DNA of 64,000 bases from Chryseobacterium indoltheticum (GCF_003815915.1 NZ_CP033929.1:620001-684000); one strand, 5' to 3'; positions 17,251 through 25,987 are shown, counted from the first letter of the stretch. A program made the numbers and translations. The notes: generated by a model not told the origin, from the sequence alone.

Positions 17251-17550
17251 TTATGCTTCCGGGGGAGGGGAGAATATGGTGAGAAGTGGTGATAGATGAT
17301 AAGAATCGTCAATCAGCACAAAAGATCTGCGCTCGAGATCAGGCTCGAAAAACTTCAGAAAATCATGTACGTTTAAAGTCTTAGGTAAAGTCTTTTCGTA
17401 AACCGTAAATGATGAATAATGAGAGTGGGTTTCTTCTTCGTTTAAAATCACATTCGTTCTCTGTATCTCCCAACCAAAAACCGCAGCAATGCTCGGCAAG
17501 GCTGTGAAGTTTAGAATAAACAGTAATGTAATGATACTCCAGAATTTCAT
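17251..17550 (-). CDS. Small membrane-anchored protein in the carbonic anhydrase-SulP island
   Basis: The protein is 99 residues. One hydrophobic N-terminal segment (residues 2-22) may be a signal peptide or a membrane anchor; the rest is polar and should face the periplasm. It ends in a proline-rich FSPPPEA tail. It starts 23 bases after the stop of the upstream carbonic anhydrase gene and precedes the SulP gene by 147 bases on the same strand. I do not recognise the family. The position suggests a part in the same pathway, or a mere passenger. Confidence 0.6.
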   Translation of the reverse strand: MKFWSIITLLFILNFTALPSIAAVFGWEIQRTNVILNEEETHSHYSSFTVYEKTLPKTLNVHDFLKFFEPDLERRSFVLIDDSYHLSPLLTIFSPPPEA

Positions 17551-17573
17551 TTACTCAATTTTTTAAAGAAAGA

Positions 17574-18242
17574 TTATTTCGTCTTTCTGCTCATAACCCA
17601 ATCTGAGCTTGTAAGATTGTAGATCTTCTGAATGTCTTTTAAGATTTCCTCAAAATCAATTTCAAGATCGATAATTTTACCTGTTCTAAGGTCAAAAACC
17701 CAGCCGTGAACAATAGGATATTCTTCTAAAATATACCTTTCCTGTACACAAGCCATTTTAATTACGTTGATACATTGCTCCTGAACATTGAGTTCTACAA
17801 GCCTGTCATAACGTTTACTCTCATTTTCGATAGAATCTAGTTCTGCCTGGTGCAGTCTGTAAACATCACGAATATTTCTCAGCCAAGGATTCAAAAGTCC
17901 TAAATCCTCAGGTGTCATCGCTGCCTTTACACCGCCACAATTGTAATGTCCGCAAACTATAATGTGTTTTACCTTCAAATGCTCTACCGCATATTGTATA
18001 ACAGCTGTGGAGCTCATGTCTAGGGTATTCACAACATTGGCAATATTTCTGTGGACAAAAACTTCTCCCGGTTTTGCTCCCATGAGTTCTTCTGCTGTTG
18101 CTCTGCTGTCTGAACATCCTATGTAAAGGTATTCAGGATTCTGAGTTTTTGCAAGATCCTCAAAGAAGTGGGGGTTGTCTGCTACTTTAGATTCTACCCA
18201 TTTTCTGTTGTTTTCAAAAATAACTTCGTACGAATTCTTCAT
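17574..18242 (-). CDS. Beta-class carbonic anhydrase (upstream copy, Can-like)
   Basis: The protein is 222 residues with a full zinc and catalytic set: Cys43, Asp45 and Arg47 in GCSDSR, His99 and Cys102 in GHYNCGG. The segment VHRNIANVVNTLDMSS and the long C-terminal part (HGWVFDLRTGKIIDLEI) are typical of the bacterial Can/CynT clade. No signal peptide is present, so it is cytoplasmic. It is the first gene of a minus-strand unit that runs on to the small membrane protein and possibly SulP. A promoter with both elements lies upstream (18318-18346). Confidence 0.95.
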   Translation of the reverse strand: MKNSYEVIFENNRKWVESKVADNPHFFEDLAKTQNPEYLYIGCSDSRATAEELMGAKPGEVFVHRNIANVVNTLDMSSTAVIQYAVEHLKVKHIIVCGHYNCGGVKAAMTPEDLGLLNPWLRNIRDVYRLHQAELDSIENESKRYDRLVELNVQEQCINVIKMACVQERYILEEYPIVHGWVFDLRTGKIIDLEIDFEEILKDIQKIYNLTSSDWVMSRKTK

Positions 18243-18317
18243 TAATTAAATTTTAAAGATTATAATTATTTATTTCGTTTAAATTATTTCCGAATTCAAT
18301 AGACTGAATCAATTATG

Positions 18318-18346
18318 CAAAAATATTAATTTTATAGTATTATCAA
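18318..18346 (-). promoter_or_regulatory. Promoter of the carbonic anhydrase/SulP unit
   Basis: On the minus strand TTG (18344-18346) is followed after 18 bases by TATTTTTG (18318-18325), close to the Bacteroidetes -33/-7 pattern. It lies 75 bases before the ATG at 18242. Confidence 0.5.
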
Positions 18347-18396
18347 TCATTTTTAACAAAGTTTAATATAGATAAAAATATGATAAAATTCAGGTT

Positions 18397-18951
18397 TTAT
18401 ACCTTATTATTGATGTATCCATCCGTTGCATTATCATTAGAATAAATCTTTGCAGGATTGCCTGTAACGACCGAATTGTCCGGAATATCAAAATTCACGT
18501 ACGCATTCGGAGCGATCAGAACATTGTTACCGATATTTATATTTCCTACAATCACAGCGTTCGGGCCAATCCAAACCTCATCGCCAATCACTGGATATCC
18601 CTCATTTTTACCTCTGTTTTGCTGTCCGATCGTCACGCCTTGAGCAATATTGCAGTTTTTACCTATTTTACTCTTCGGATTGATTACCAAGCTTCCCCAA
18701 TGTCCGAGGTAAAAACCTTCTCCAATCTGAGTTTCAGGATAAATCTGAAAGCCATATTTTATTTGGAAATGCCGTAAAACAACTTTCCAAAAAAGTCCCA
18801 AAACAGGCGTCTTGCTAAACTTCTGACTTTTTCTTAAAATATAAACAAAATGTAAATTCGGATTGACACACTTTGCCAAAATTTTGAAGGTTGAAAGCCA
18901 TTTTCCGCTTTCCCGATAAAAATCTTTCTGTATAGTAGAGTAGCCTGCCAT
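18397..18951 (-). CDS. Hexapeptide-repeat acetyltransferase, serine acetyltransferase-like
   Basis: The protein is 184 residues. From about residue 93 it is a left-handed beta-helix made of hexapeptide repeats (IGEGFYLGHWGSLVI, IGKNCNIAQGVTIG, IGDEVWIGPNAVIVG, IGNNVLIAPNAYV) and ends in a VVTGNPAKI cap. The His in LGHWGS corresponds to the catalytic position of CysE-like enzymes. The N-terminal helical part is shorter than in CysE. Its place at the tail of the polysaccharide locus suggests O-acetylation of a sugar rather than cysteine synthesis, which is inference. A TAAATTTG box lies 4 bases before the ATG. Confidence 0.82.
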   Translation of the reverse strand: MAGYSTIQKDFYRESGKWLSTFKILAKCVNPNLHFVYILRKSQKFSKTPVLGLFWKVVLRHFQIKYGFQIYPETQIGEGFYLGHWGSLVINPKSKIGKNCNIAQGVTIGQQNRGKNEGYPVIGDEVWIGPNAVIVGNINIGNNVLIAPNAYVNFDIPDNSVVTGNPAKIYSNDNATDGYINNKV

Positions 18952-18955
18952 GTAA

Positions 18956-18963
18956 CAAATTTA
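18956..18963 (-). promoter_or_regulatory. -7 box (TAAATTTG) 4 bases before the acetyltransferase start codon
   Basis: The minus strand reads TAAATTTG-TTAC-ATG. If active, the transcript would start at about the A of the ATG. It lies between the stop of the GT4 gene (19006) and this gene. Confidence 0.4.
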
Positions 18964-19005
18964 AAAAATCTAAATGGTCTTCAACAATAAAGAATAAAAA
19001 TTAAT

Positions 19006-20157
19006 CTAGACGTTGTCAAGAATTGAAATGATTTTCTGTACAGAATTTTTAAGGTTAAAAGGCATTTCGTAATCTTTAAGGTTATCCGTATACTTTTCAA
19101 AATCCTGAGAATTCACCAAAGCTTTTTTCATTCCTGAATAAATTCCTTCTTCAGAATTTTCAACAATTAAGCCTAATTCACCATCGTTCAGCATTTCTCT
19201 CACGCCGGAAACTTCTGTCGCAATAATTTTCTTTTTTAAAGTAATAGCCTCAAACAAAACGGTTGGAAAACCTTCATATCTTGAACTTAAAATATAAAAA
19301 TCTGCATTTTTGAAATAGGGATAAGGATTATCTGAAAAGCCCAGCATTGTTGTGGTGTGGGCAATATTGAGTTCAGTTTTTAGCTTTTTGATATTTTCAA
19401 AATCATATCCGTCACCAACGATCAAGATTTTGTGTTTAAAACCTTTATCCAAAAGTTTTTTATGGACTTTCAAAAGTCTGTCAAAACCTTTTTGTGGAAA
19501 AACGGTTCCTACAGAAATAAAAGTCGGAACTTTTTCGTCAAATTCATAATTATTGAATGGCTTGTCTGCTTTAGACAAAATTTCTTCGGTATCTAAAGGA
19601 TTGTAGATTTTAAGAATCTTTTGTTTCTGGGTTTCGTTTTCAGCTAGATCAAGAAAAAGCTTTTCTATTTTCTCTGAAATCACCATAATTTTATCAAAAC
19701 CGAAGAATTTTTTAATCTCGGTTTCTGTATACTCTTTCAATTGGGAAAGGTCATTATGAATCCAGACTATTTTTTTTGAAGACTGGAGCGGAGAATTAAG
19801 GATTTCATCACGCATTCCATGAATGGCTGCAAACTCAATATCGTATTTTTTGCCTTTCAGTTTCCCTTTATAAAGAAGAGAAGGGCGTTTTTTCAATAGT
19901 TTTTGATAAATAACTCTCGTCGCTTTCTTCGGAATATCCTGAATTCTGTTGGTGGTAATCATCTCACCTTTGTTCAGATAAATGATATTGATCCACTTCG
20001 GAACTTCGCTCAGATATTTCCCGGAATATAAATTTAAAAGCAAATCGATCTGATATTTATCCTGTGGAAGATTTTTCAGAAAAGTAACCAATACTTTTTC
20101 TGCGCCACCATGACGAAGTGAACCAATACGGATGAGGATTTTCTTTTTTTGAAGCAT
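19006..20157 (-). CDS. GT4-family glycosyltransferase
   Basis: The protein is 383 residues with a GT-B fold. The N-terminal half starts with the acceptor-side glycine motif SLRHGGAEKVL, and the C-terminal half has SVGTVFPQKGFDRLL, VGDGYDFENIKKL and EGFPTVLFE (the EX7E nucleotide-sugar motif), as in GT4 retaining transferases. No membrane helix is evident, so it acts at the inner face of the membrane. It closely resembles the GT4 protein at 23122-24276 in the N-terminal half (GGAEKVL / GGVERVL, NSPLQSSKKIVWIHND / SSPLNSRKIAWFHTD). It is the fifth gene of a tightly packed run of five transferases. Donor and acceptor are unknown. Confidence 0.9.
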   Translation of the reverse strand: MLQKKKILIRIGSLRHGGAEKVLVTFLKNLPQDKYQIDLLLNLYSGKYLSEVPKWINIIYLNKGEMITTNRIQDIPKKATRVIYQKLLKKRPSLLYKGKLKGKKYDIEFAAIHGMRDEILNSPLQSSKKIVWIHNDLSQLKEYTETEIKKFFGFDKIMVISEKIEKLFLDLAENETQKQKILKIYNPLDTEEILSKADKPFNNYEFDEKVPTFISVGTVFPQKGFDRLLKVHKKLLDKGFKHKILIVGDGYDFENIKKLKTELNIAHTTTMLGFSDNPYPYFKNADFYILSSRYEGFPTVLFEAITLKKKIIATEVSGVREMLNDGELGLIVENSEEGIYSGMKKALVNSQDFEKYTDNLKDYEMPFNLKNSVQKIISILDNV

Positions 20158-20166
20158 TTATTTAAT

Positions 20167-21066
20167 TTATATTCTTTTGATCAATTTATCTTTTACTAAT
20201 TTATAAAAAGCAAAATCAGTTAGTAGCCTATATGCAACAAAAGGAAGAATAATCTTTTTTTTCTGCTGTATGCTTTGGTTTTTTGTATATCGATTAATGA
20301 GTTTCTTTCTAGGTTTTTGCTGAAAAAGAATGTTATTTATTCCGTATAAAAAAGAACTCCATTTTCTGTTGTCATATGAAGTAGATGATTGATTGTAGTG
20401 ATTTTGATGCAAAACAATTACATCATCAACAAACTTTATCTTGAGCGTATTTTTCACTCTTTTTACAAATTCATTGTCATCATAAGCGATTCCTAATGCC
20501 AGTAATTCGTCAAAACCCTGTAATTTATCCAAATCTGTCCTCGTTAAAGCAACGCAGAAATGATAAGCATGAGGTTTATGTATAGAATGATTGTACCAAA
20601 TATTTCCAGCTGTTGTAGAATTGTTTGAATTCGGATTAGCAATGCAGTTGCGAATAGTGTCTTCAGGATAATTTGTCTTATAACTGTCTGTAGTTTGTTT
20701 GTCTAAAGCGAAACAGCCAAAACTAAGGTAATCGCCCTCAATAAGATTCTTGGATGTAAATTCAATGACGTTATCAAAATGGTAACATTCTGGATTTTGA
20801 ATAATGATTTTATCACCTTTTGCAAAACGAAAACCTTCGTTGAAGGGAATGCATGAGTTTTGATACCATTTGTCTTGCTTTTCTAACCGAATCACTTTCA
20901 AAAATGGAAAATCACTTACCAAATCTTCAATCCGTTCTTCTTGATTACTGCCATCATCTACAGCAATAAACTCTATTTCTTCTGAATATTCAAACCGGGC
21001 AATACTTAGTAAAGTTTTGCGGAAAAGCTCTTTTCGGTTGTAATATGCTGTGATAATTGAAATCAT
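20167..21066 (-). CDS. GT2-like glycosyltransferase (GT-A fold)
   Basis: The protein is 299 residues, starting ISIITAYYNRKELFRKTL and continuing FIAVDDGSN, the donor-binding start of GT2 enzymes. At the place of the DXD metal motif it reads IIIQNPECYH, so the usual acidic pair is not obvious. A later FDELLALGIAYDDNEF segment resembles the Glyco_transf_7C region of galactosyl/hexosaminyl transferases, where acidic residues bind metal. It lies 9 bases from its downstream and 11 from its upstream neighbour. Substrates are unknown. Confidence 0.85.
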   Translation of the reverse strand: MISIITAYYNRKELFRKTLLSIARFEYSEEIEFIAVDDGSNQEERIEDLVSDFPFLKVIRLEKQDKWYQNSCIPFNEGFRFAKGDKIIIQNPECYHFDNVIEFTSKNLIEGDYLSFGCFALDKQTTDSYKTNYPEDTIRNCIANPNSNNSTTAGNIWYNHSIHKPHAYHFCVALTRTDLDKLQGFDELLALGIAYDDNEFVKRVKNTLKIKFVDDVIVLHQNHYNQSSTSYDNRKWSSFLYGINNILFQQKPRKKLINRYTKNQSIQQKKKIILPFVAYRLLTDFAFYKLVKDKLIKRI

Positions 21067-21077
21067 GTAAATCGAGT

Positions 21078-22226
21078 TTATCGAGAGGTAGAATTGATCA
21101 TTTTATCCCACTGAGTAAGTGTTTTGTTTTTGCGCCATTGAAAAGATTCCTGAAAAGAAGATTGAGTGAGTTTGTTTAATAAATCTGGTTCATTGATAAG
21201 TTTTTGCAGGCTTTCTTGAAATTTCTTTTTATCATTCATCGGTACTAAAAAGCCATTGTTTTGATTAATAATATCTGAAGGTCCATAATTACAGTCATAA
21301 GATAAAAGAGCATTACCACAAAACATAGCCTCTAAAAGTACCATCCCGAAAGCTTCTGTTTTACTCATAAACAGGAAAATTTTACTGTCTAAAAGTTCAT
21401 TTTTAATTTGATCTATAGACAACTGACCGGTGAAGATTATTTTTGATTGAAGTTTCTTGTCTTTAGCCAATCTTTTTAAATTTTCCAAATCCGGACCTTC
21501 GCCAATAATTTTGAAAATAAAATCTTTTAAATCTATATTTGAGATGACATCAATAATACTGCTTACGTTTTTATCTTCATCCAGTCTTCCTACATAGATA
21601 AGGTGATTTTTTTTAGAGCTAAAATCTATGTTTTCAAGACTTTCAAAAGGTTCACCAATAAGATTTGGGATAAGAAAAGTATTAGGATTTAAAGTTTTAT
21701 AATAATCAACAGAAGCTTTGTTGATGCAGATAATTCCTTTTAAGTTTTTATATTTTGGACGTAAAAGATTACCCCAAATTTTACCACCCACTTCAAAATT
21801 AGAATGCTCCCAGGCAAATGTCTTAGATGCGATTGTTTTATTTACAGAGATTTGTGCAGATAATTTGTACCAGCACGAAATGACGACATCAAATTGAGTA
21901 TGATTTTTTTTCAGCCATTGGTTCATCATATCCCATTGCCCAAAATCATAAACATATTTTTTAAGGCTGTATCTGTAACGGAATTTTTTTAAATATTTAT
22001 CGAGTACGGGATTGACTTTATTAAAACCCCAATGACCAAAAGAATCAACGGTATGAATTTTTATCTTTGGGTTGATCTTATAAAATGTATGCTCTCCTTC
22101 CATCAAAAATAAGATACTTATATTATATCCGTTTTCACACAGTTCATTTGCCAGATTGATCATCACCCTTGCAACGCCGCCTGGTTTAAGATTTTGATAA
22201 TAGATGAAAAGGATTTTTTTTGGCAT
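21078..22226 (-). CDS. GT4-family glycosyltransferase
   Basis: The protein is 382 residues with a GT-B fold. N-terminal FIYYQNLKPGGVARVMINLA is the glycine-rich acceptor-side loop; C-terminal LIYVGRLDEDKNVSSI, IGEGPDLENLKRL and EAFGMVLLE (EX7E) fit GT4. Cytoplasmic or peripheral membrane enzyme. It sits 2 bases from the GT2 gene upstream (22229) in the alternating GT4/GT2 run. Substrates cannot be assigned. Confidence 0.9.
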   Translation of the reverse strand: MPKKILFIYYQNLKPGGVARVMINLANELCENGYNISILFLMEGEHTFYKINPKIKIHTVDSFGHWGFNKVNPVLDKYLKKFRYRYSLKKYVYDFGQWDMMNQWLKKNHTQFDVVISCWYKLSAQISVNKTIASKTFAWEHSNFEVGGKIWGNLLRPKYKNLKGIICINKASVDYYKTLNPNTFLIPNLIGEPFESLENIDFSSKKNHLIYVGRLDEDKNVSSIIDVISNIDLKDFIFKIIGEGPDLENLKRLAKDKKLQSKIIFTGQLSIDQIKNELLDSKIFLFMSKTEAFGMVLLEAMFCGNALLSYDCNYGPSDIINQNNGFLVPMNDKKKFQESLQKLINEPDLLNKLTQSSFQESFQWRKNKTLTQWDKMINSTSR

Positions 22227-22228
22227 TT

Positions 22229-23125
22229 CTAAATAAATTTTGAGAATGGATAAAGTAGATTTGCCAATACTTTCATTTCAGTTGTTTTTAATTCTGAAGT
22301 GATTTTCCCTAAAGATCTGCCGTCAATTTTTGAAAATTTCAGATAACCGCCCAAATTTCTAAGAACCGGCATCGGATTGCTCCAAATTTTTGAACTGTAT
22401 GTATTCAGAAATGCTTTATAGTTTTCGGCAAGTCCGAATGCATTTTTCTTATCGTAAAACTGATTAGCGAGGGACTGTTCATCATCTTTGTCCCGAAAAT
22501 AGATTCTCGTTACCTTATTGATGCAGTAATGAAGACCAAGCTTATCAAACTGAAACTGAAAAACACCTTCCGGAATAAAACCTTTTCCGGCAAGATCACC
22601 GAAATTCAGCTTCATTTTTTTATAAATTTCAGTTTTGCCCATTCCCCATTTGTCACCTTTAATTTTGTATTTATACCGCATATCAAAAATACTACAAATG
22701 AACGGATCTTTAGGAAATTGGTCTCCCACAATCTTTCCAAACTGATCTTCACAAAGTGTTGATACAAATACAATATTTTGATTATCATTAATCTGTTCCC
22801 ATGTATTGACAAGGATTTCCATGGAGTCTTTTGGCAATGCATCATCAGAATCTAAAGGCGAAAAATATTTACCTTCTGCAAGGTCAATTCCACGAAAAAA
22901 AGTTAAAAACTTATGTTGGTTTTCCTGATGATAGTATCTAATTTTAAAATCAGATATTTTCTGAAAAGCTTCAACGAGTTCTTTAGTTTTGTCGGTAGAG
23001 CCATCGTCTATAACCAGCCATTCAAAATCTTTAAATGTCTGATTTTGTAGCGACTCAAAAACCCGAGGCAAAGTATGTGCTCGATTGTAAGTGGGCGTAA
23101 GAATGGTAACTAATGGGTTTTTCAT
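22229..23125 (-). CDS. GT2-family glycosyltransferase
   Basis: The 298-residue GT-A enzyme starts VTILTPTYNRAHTLPRVFESL with WLVIDDGSTDKT; the metal-binding motif is DSDD in SPLDSDDALP. It overlaps the upstream GT4 gene by 4 bases, which implies translational coupling. Its sequence pattern is close to the GT2 at 34829-35707 (same YNRA.(T/I)LP start and Q(E)NQ(H/G)K segment), suggesting related sugar donors. Confidence 0.9.
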   Translation of the reverse strand: MKNPLVTILTPTYNRAHTLPRVFESLQNQTFKDFEWLVIDDGSTDKTKELVEAFQKISDFKIRYYHQENQHKFLTFFRGIDLAEGKYFSPLDSDDALPKDSMEILVNTWEQINDNQNIVFVSTLCEDQFGKIVGDQFPKDPFICSIFDMRYKYKIKGDKWGMGKTEIYKKMKLNFGDLAGKGFIPEGVFQFQFDKLGLHYCINKVTRIYFRDKDDEQSLANQFYDKKNAFGLAENYKAFLNTYSSKIWSNPMPVLRNLGGYLKFSKIDGRSLGKITSELKTTEMKVLANLLYPFSKFI

Positions 23126-24276
23126 TCTTTCAGTTGATATTGTTTTTGAAAAACAGAGGTTACCTGATTATAAATCTTTTCATTATCAAATTTATCTACA
23201 GATTGCACCATGTTTTTCTTAAATTTCTCTGTAATTTCAGTGTTTGTGAGGAATAATTTCATCCCTTCATAAATGGCATCTTCATTTGGTTCTACAAGAT
23301 AACCGTCGAAATCATGCTCAATCATTTCCGGAATTCCGCCCACGTTTGTACTTATAACTGGTATATTTAATCCCATTACTTCTCCGATTGTTAAAGGATA
23401 AGATTCAGATTCTGAAGGTAGTACAAAATAATCTGAGTTTTTTATATAAGGATATGGGTTTATCTGGCTGTCAAGAAGTAGAAAAGTGTTTTCTATATTT
23501 AATTCTTTAGCTTGCCTTTGTAAGTTTTCCATCTCCGAACCGCCACCAATCACCGCAATTGAGTGGAGAAATCCTTCATCTAAAAGTCTTTTGTGAACTT
23601 TCATCAAAGTGTGATAGTTTTTACGGCTATGCAATCTTCCCATAGAAGAAAATACAGGAGTTGTATCGTAATGAACAGGAAATTCTAATGCTTTTACCTT
23701 GACTTCATCTATTTTTATAGAATTATAAATGACAGAACTTTTAGGATATTCAATTTCATATAAATCTTTTATAATATCTCTGGTTTGCTTGGATCCAAAA
23801 ATCACCCAATCAAATTTTTTGAGGGCATTTACTCTGCTTAAAACTCTTTTTTCATTTGGATCATAACTTACATCAGTATGAAACCAGGCTATTTTTCTTG
23901 AATTTAAAGGGCTTGATAGGATGTTGTCAAACTCTGAATACGTTGGAGCAATCTCGAGATCAAAATCTTTTTTAATGATTTTACGGTATAATATTTTCGG
24001 ATTATTTCTGTAAAACGTAAGAATTATATTTCTTTTAATAAGCTGTAAAGTTCTGAGAAACTTATTGCTGCTCATATCTTCTCTTCCCTTTTGCAGAGTG
24101 ATAAGCTCAATATCTTTAGGAATACTTTTTCTAAGTTCTCCCTGATTCATTGTCAGAAAGAAAGTAATGTCAAACAGTTCCCTTGGCAGATTTTCCAACA
24201 AATCAAGAAGAACCCTTTCAACTCCTCCCATTTCCATGGAACGATGACGAAACAGAACTTTTATTTTTTGAGACAT
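23122..24276 (-). CDS. GT4-family glycosyltransferase
   Basis: The 384-residue GT-B enzyme is the first gene of the five-gene minus-strand run. The acceptor loop reads MEMGGVERVLLDLLENLP; the C-terminal domain has SSMGRLHSRKNYHTL, GGGSEMENLQR and ESYPLTIGE, the EX7E motif. It is a clear paralog of the GT4 gene at 19006-20157. A TATATTTG -7 box lies at 24313-24320. The substrate is unknown. Confidence 0.9.
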   Translation of the reverse strand: MSQKIKVLFRHRSMEMGGVERVLLDLLENLPRELFDITFFLTMNQGELRKSIPKDIELITLQKGREDMSSNKFLRTLQLIKRNIILTFYRNNPKILYRKIIKKDFDLEIAPTYSEFDNILSSPLNSRKIAWFHTDVSYDPNEKRVLSRVNALKKFDWVIFGSKQTRDIIKDLYEIEYPKSSVIYNSIKIDEVKVKALEFPVHYDTTPVFSSMGRLHSRKNYHTLMKVHKRLLDEGFLHSIAVIGGGSEMENLQRQAKELNIENTFLLLDSQINPYPYIKNSDYFVLPSESESYPLTIGEVMGLNIPVISTNVGGIPEMIEHDFDGYLVEPNEDAIYEGMKLFLTNTEITEKFKKNMVQSVDKFDNEKIYNQVTSVFQKQYQLKE

Positions 24277-24312
24277 TTGTATTTTTTTAAAAAAAATTAA
24301 TCCTTAGTGAAA

Positions 24313-24320
24313 CAAATATA
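24313..24320 (-). promoter_or_regulatory. Promoter -7 box (TATATTTG) for the five-glycosyltransferase run
   Basis: TATATTTG on the minus strand, 36 bases before the ATG at 24276. It lies back to back with a TATTTTTA element on the plus strand (24344-24351) serving the methyltransferase gene. Confidence 0.5.
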
Positions 24321-24343
24321 AGACTGTTTGGGCAATTCTTTTG

Positions 24344-24351
24344 TATTTTTA
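24344..24351 (+). promoter_or_regulatory. Promoter -7-like box (TATTTTTA) for the 24371 methyltransferase
   Basis: TATTTTTA differs from TAnnTTTG at the last base and lies 19 bases before the ATG at 24371. A TTG-initiated longer frame starting at 24341 would run through it, which favours the ATG. Confidence 0.35.
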
Positions 24352-24370
24352 CTCCTCAAAACATAACTGT

Positions 24371-25147
24371 ATGAGTAAAGTTTCAGAAATCGCAACTACA
24401 TTTGTCGCTTATCTAAAGCGTCCGGATCTCTATCCTGAACTACGACGTAAGATATGGAAAAACATATTTAACCGTTCCTCTGGTCTACGAGGTAAAGAAG
24501 AAGCGGAAAAATGGTGTAAAAGCATCGCAGTCTCTGAAAAAGATTTCATAGAGAATATTTTGAAAATGAATTTTGTTCCTTTCGAAGAAATTTTTCCTCA
24601 AGAATACAAAAATGCATTGCAGGTTCAGGAAAAAGCACCTGTAAAAATGGGTGGCGCAGGCTCTTTAAGTGTTATTTATTACATTAATGAATTTGCAAAG
24701 GCTCAAAATTCTATTGAGACCGGAGTTGCTTATGGCTGGTCTTCATTTGCAGCTTTAGCATCTTTGGTTTCCAGAAATGGCACACTTTACAGTTCAGATA
24801 TGCCTTATATTCTTCAAAATCAAAGTGAAGATTTTGTAGGATGTGTAATTCCTGAAAAATACAAAAGCAATTGGGATCTTTATAGATTTGCTGATAAAGA
24901 ATCTCTTCCGAAAATTTTTGAAAAAACAAAAACTTTTGATGTAGTACATTATGATAGCGACAAAACGTATGACGGAAGAATGTGGGCTTATAAAATTCTA
25001 TGGGATAGACTGAGAAGGGGTGGTGTTTTTATGAGTGATGATGTAGGAGACAATGCCGCATTTAAAGATTATTGTGAACAGAATAATCACAAACCATATA
25101 TTATTGAGTTTGATGGCAAGTATGCAGGAGTTATTATTAAAGAATAA
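24371..25147 (+). CDS. Class I SAM-dependent methyltransferase (Methyltransf_24-like)
   Basis: The protein is 258 residues from the ATG at 24371; an in-frame TTG 30 bases upstream is unlikely because a promoter-like box lies there. Motif I reads IETGVAYGWSSFAAL, followed by LYSSDMPY (acidic loop) and FDVVHYDSDKTYDGR, then LRRGGVFMSDDVGDN. This matches the Methyltransf_24/CmcI-like group that methylates small molecules or sugar hydroxyls. It is a single plus-strand gene in the polysaccharide locus, so methylation of a glycan is likely, by context only. A bidirectional terminator follows. Confidence 0.82.
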   Translation: MSKVSEIATTFVAYLKRPDLYPELRRKIWKNIFNRSSGLRGKEEAEKWCKSIAVSEKDFIENILKMNFVPFEEIFPQEYKNALQVQEKAPVKMGGAGSLSVIYYINEFAKAQNSIETGVAYGWSSFAALASLVSRNGTLYSSDMPYILQNQSEDFVGCVIPEKYKSNWDLYRFADKESLPKIFEKTKTFDVVHYDSDKTYDGRMWAYKILWDRLRRGGVFMSDDVGDNAAFKDYCEQNNHKPYIIEFDGKYAGVIIKE

Positions 25148-25148
25148 A

Positions 25149-25178
25149 GAAAACCACAGATCTTTCTGTGGTTTTTTA
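25149..25178. terminator. Bidirectional terminator between convergent genes
   Basis: AAACCACAGA pairs with TCTGTGGTTT around TCTT, followed by TTT on the plus strand and preceded by an A-rich stretch that serves the minus strand. Confidence 0.8.
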
Positions 25179-25180
25179 GT

Positions 25181-25987
25181 TTATAAAAATTTTCGTTGAA
25201 TTTTTTTGAAAATACTATTTTGTTTTACTTTCAAAAATCCCGGGAGATTTTCAATGTCACTTATTTTTTTACCGTAGAGATAATCAATATTTCTTCTGTT
25301 TATAGTATCTAAAATAGTCTGATGCCAGTTTTTGTGCAGTTTTTCTTTCTTGGAAGATTCCTGCGACACCCCTTTTTCATGAATGCGGTAGTAGTAAAGC
25401 GGAACTTTTACAAATTTAAAATCACCTATTTCATAAAGCTTTAAATACAAATCCTGATCGACTGCTGAAGTAAGTTTATCATTGATTCCGGAAGTTTTGT
25501 TATAAGCCTCTTTTTTAAATGTGAAAAAGTGTGTGGCTTCAAAAAAAACATTAAAAAACATTTTATCGCCGTTTTTAATGGCGCGAGAATTTGGAAATAT
25601 TTTAATAGGTTTAAGATTGGCATCGCACTCGTAGAATTGAGAATACACTGCAATAATATTTTTAGTGTAATTTTCGATAATAATCTGTAATGCATTTTCT
25701 GCTAAAGTATCATCGGGATCAACAAATCCGCAGATTTCTCCGGTAGCCAAGTCAATACATCTCTTTTTTGTAAGACCTACACCGCTATTTTCTTCATTTC
25801 TATAAACTTTAACTTTTGGATTATCTTTCGTAAGTTCTATGATCTTTTGATAAGAATCATCCGAAGAGCAGTCATCTACAAGCACAATTTCGTAGTTTTC
25901 GTAAGTCTGCTTCAGAATACTTTCGTAACATTCTGTAAAGTAATGGTAATTGTTGTAGTGGGCGATAAGAATGGAAAATTTTAGCAT
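25181..25987 (-). CDS. GT2-family glycosyltransferase
   Basis: The 268-residue GT-A enzyme has FSILIAHYNNYHYFTECYESIL at the start, IVLVDDCSSDDS for nucleotide binding, and FVDPDDTL as the DXD-type metal motif. The length is short for the family, so it is a bare catalytic domain with no membrane segment. It stands alone on the minus strand between two plus-strand genes. Donor and acceptor are unknown. Confidence 0.9.
   Translation of the reverse strand: MLKFSILIAHYNNYHYFTECYESILKQTYENYEIVLVDDCSSDDSYQKIIELTKDNPKVKVYRNEENSGVGLTKKRCIDLATGEICGFVDPDDTLAENALQIIIENYTKNIIAVYSQFYECDANLKPIKIFPNSRAIKNGDKMFFNVFFEATHFFTFKKEAYNKTSGINDKLTSAVDQDLYLKLYEIGDFKFVKVPLYYYRIHEKGVSQESSKKEKLHKNWHQTILDTINRRNIDYLYGKKISDIENLPGFLKVKQNSIFKKIQRKFL

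Noticed and set aside
18397..18951. cysE of cysteine biosynthesis
   Set aside because: The N-terminal helical domain is short and no cysteine-synthesis gene is nearby; a sugar O-acetyltransferase role fits the context better, though it is not proven.
24341..24370. TTG start 10 codons before the methyltransferase ATG
   Set aside because: The TTG overlaps a -7-like promoter box, and the ATG at 24371 gives a typical N-terminus.
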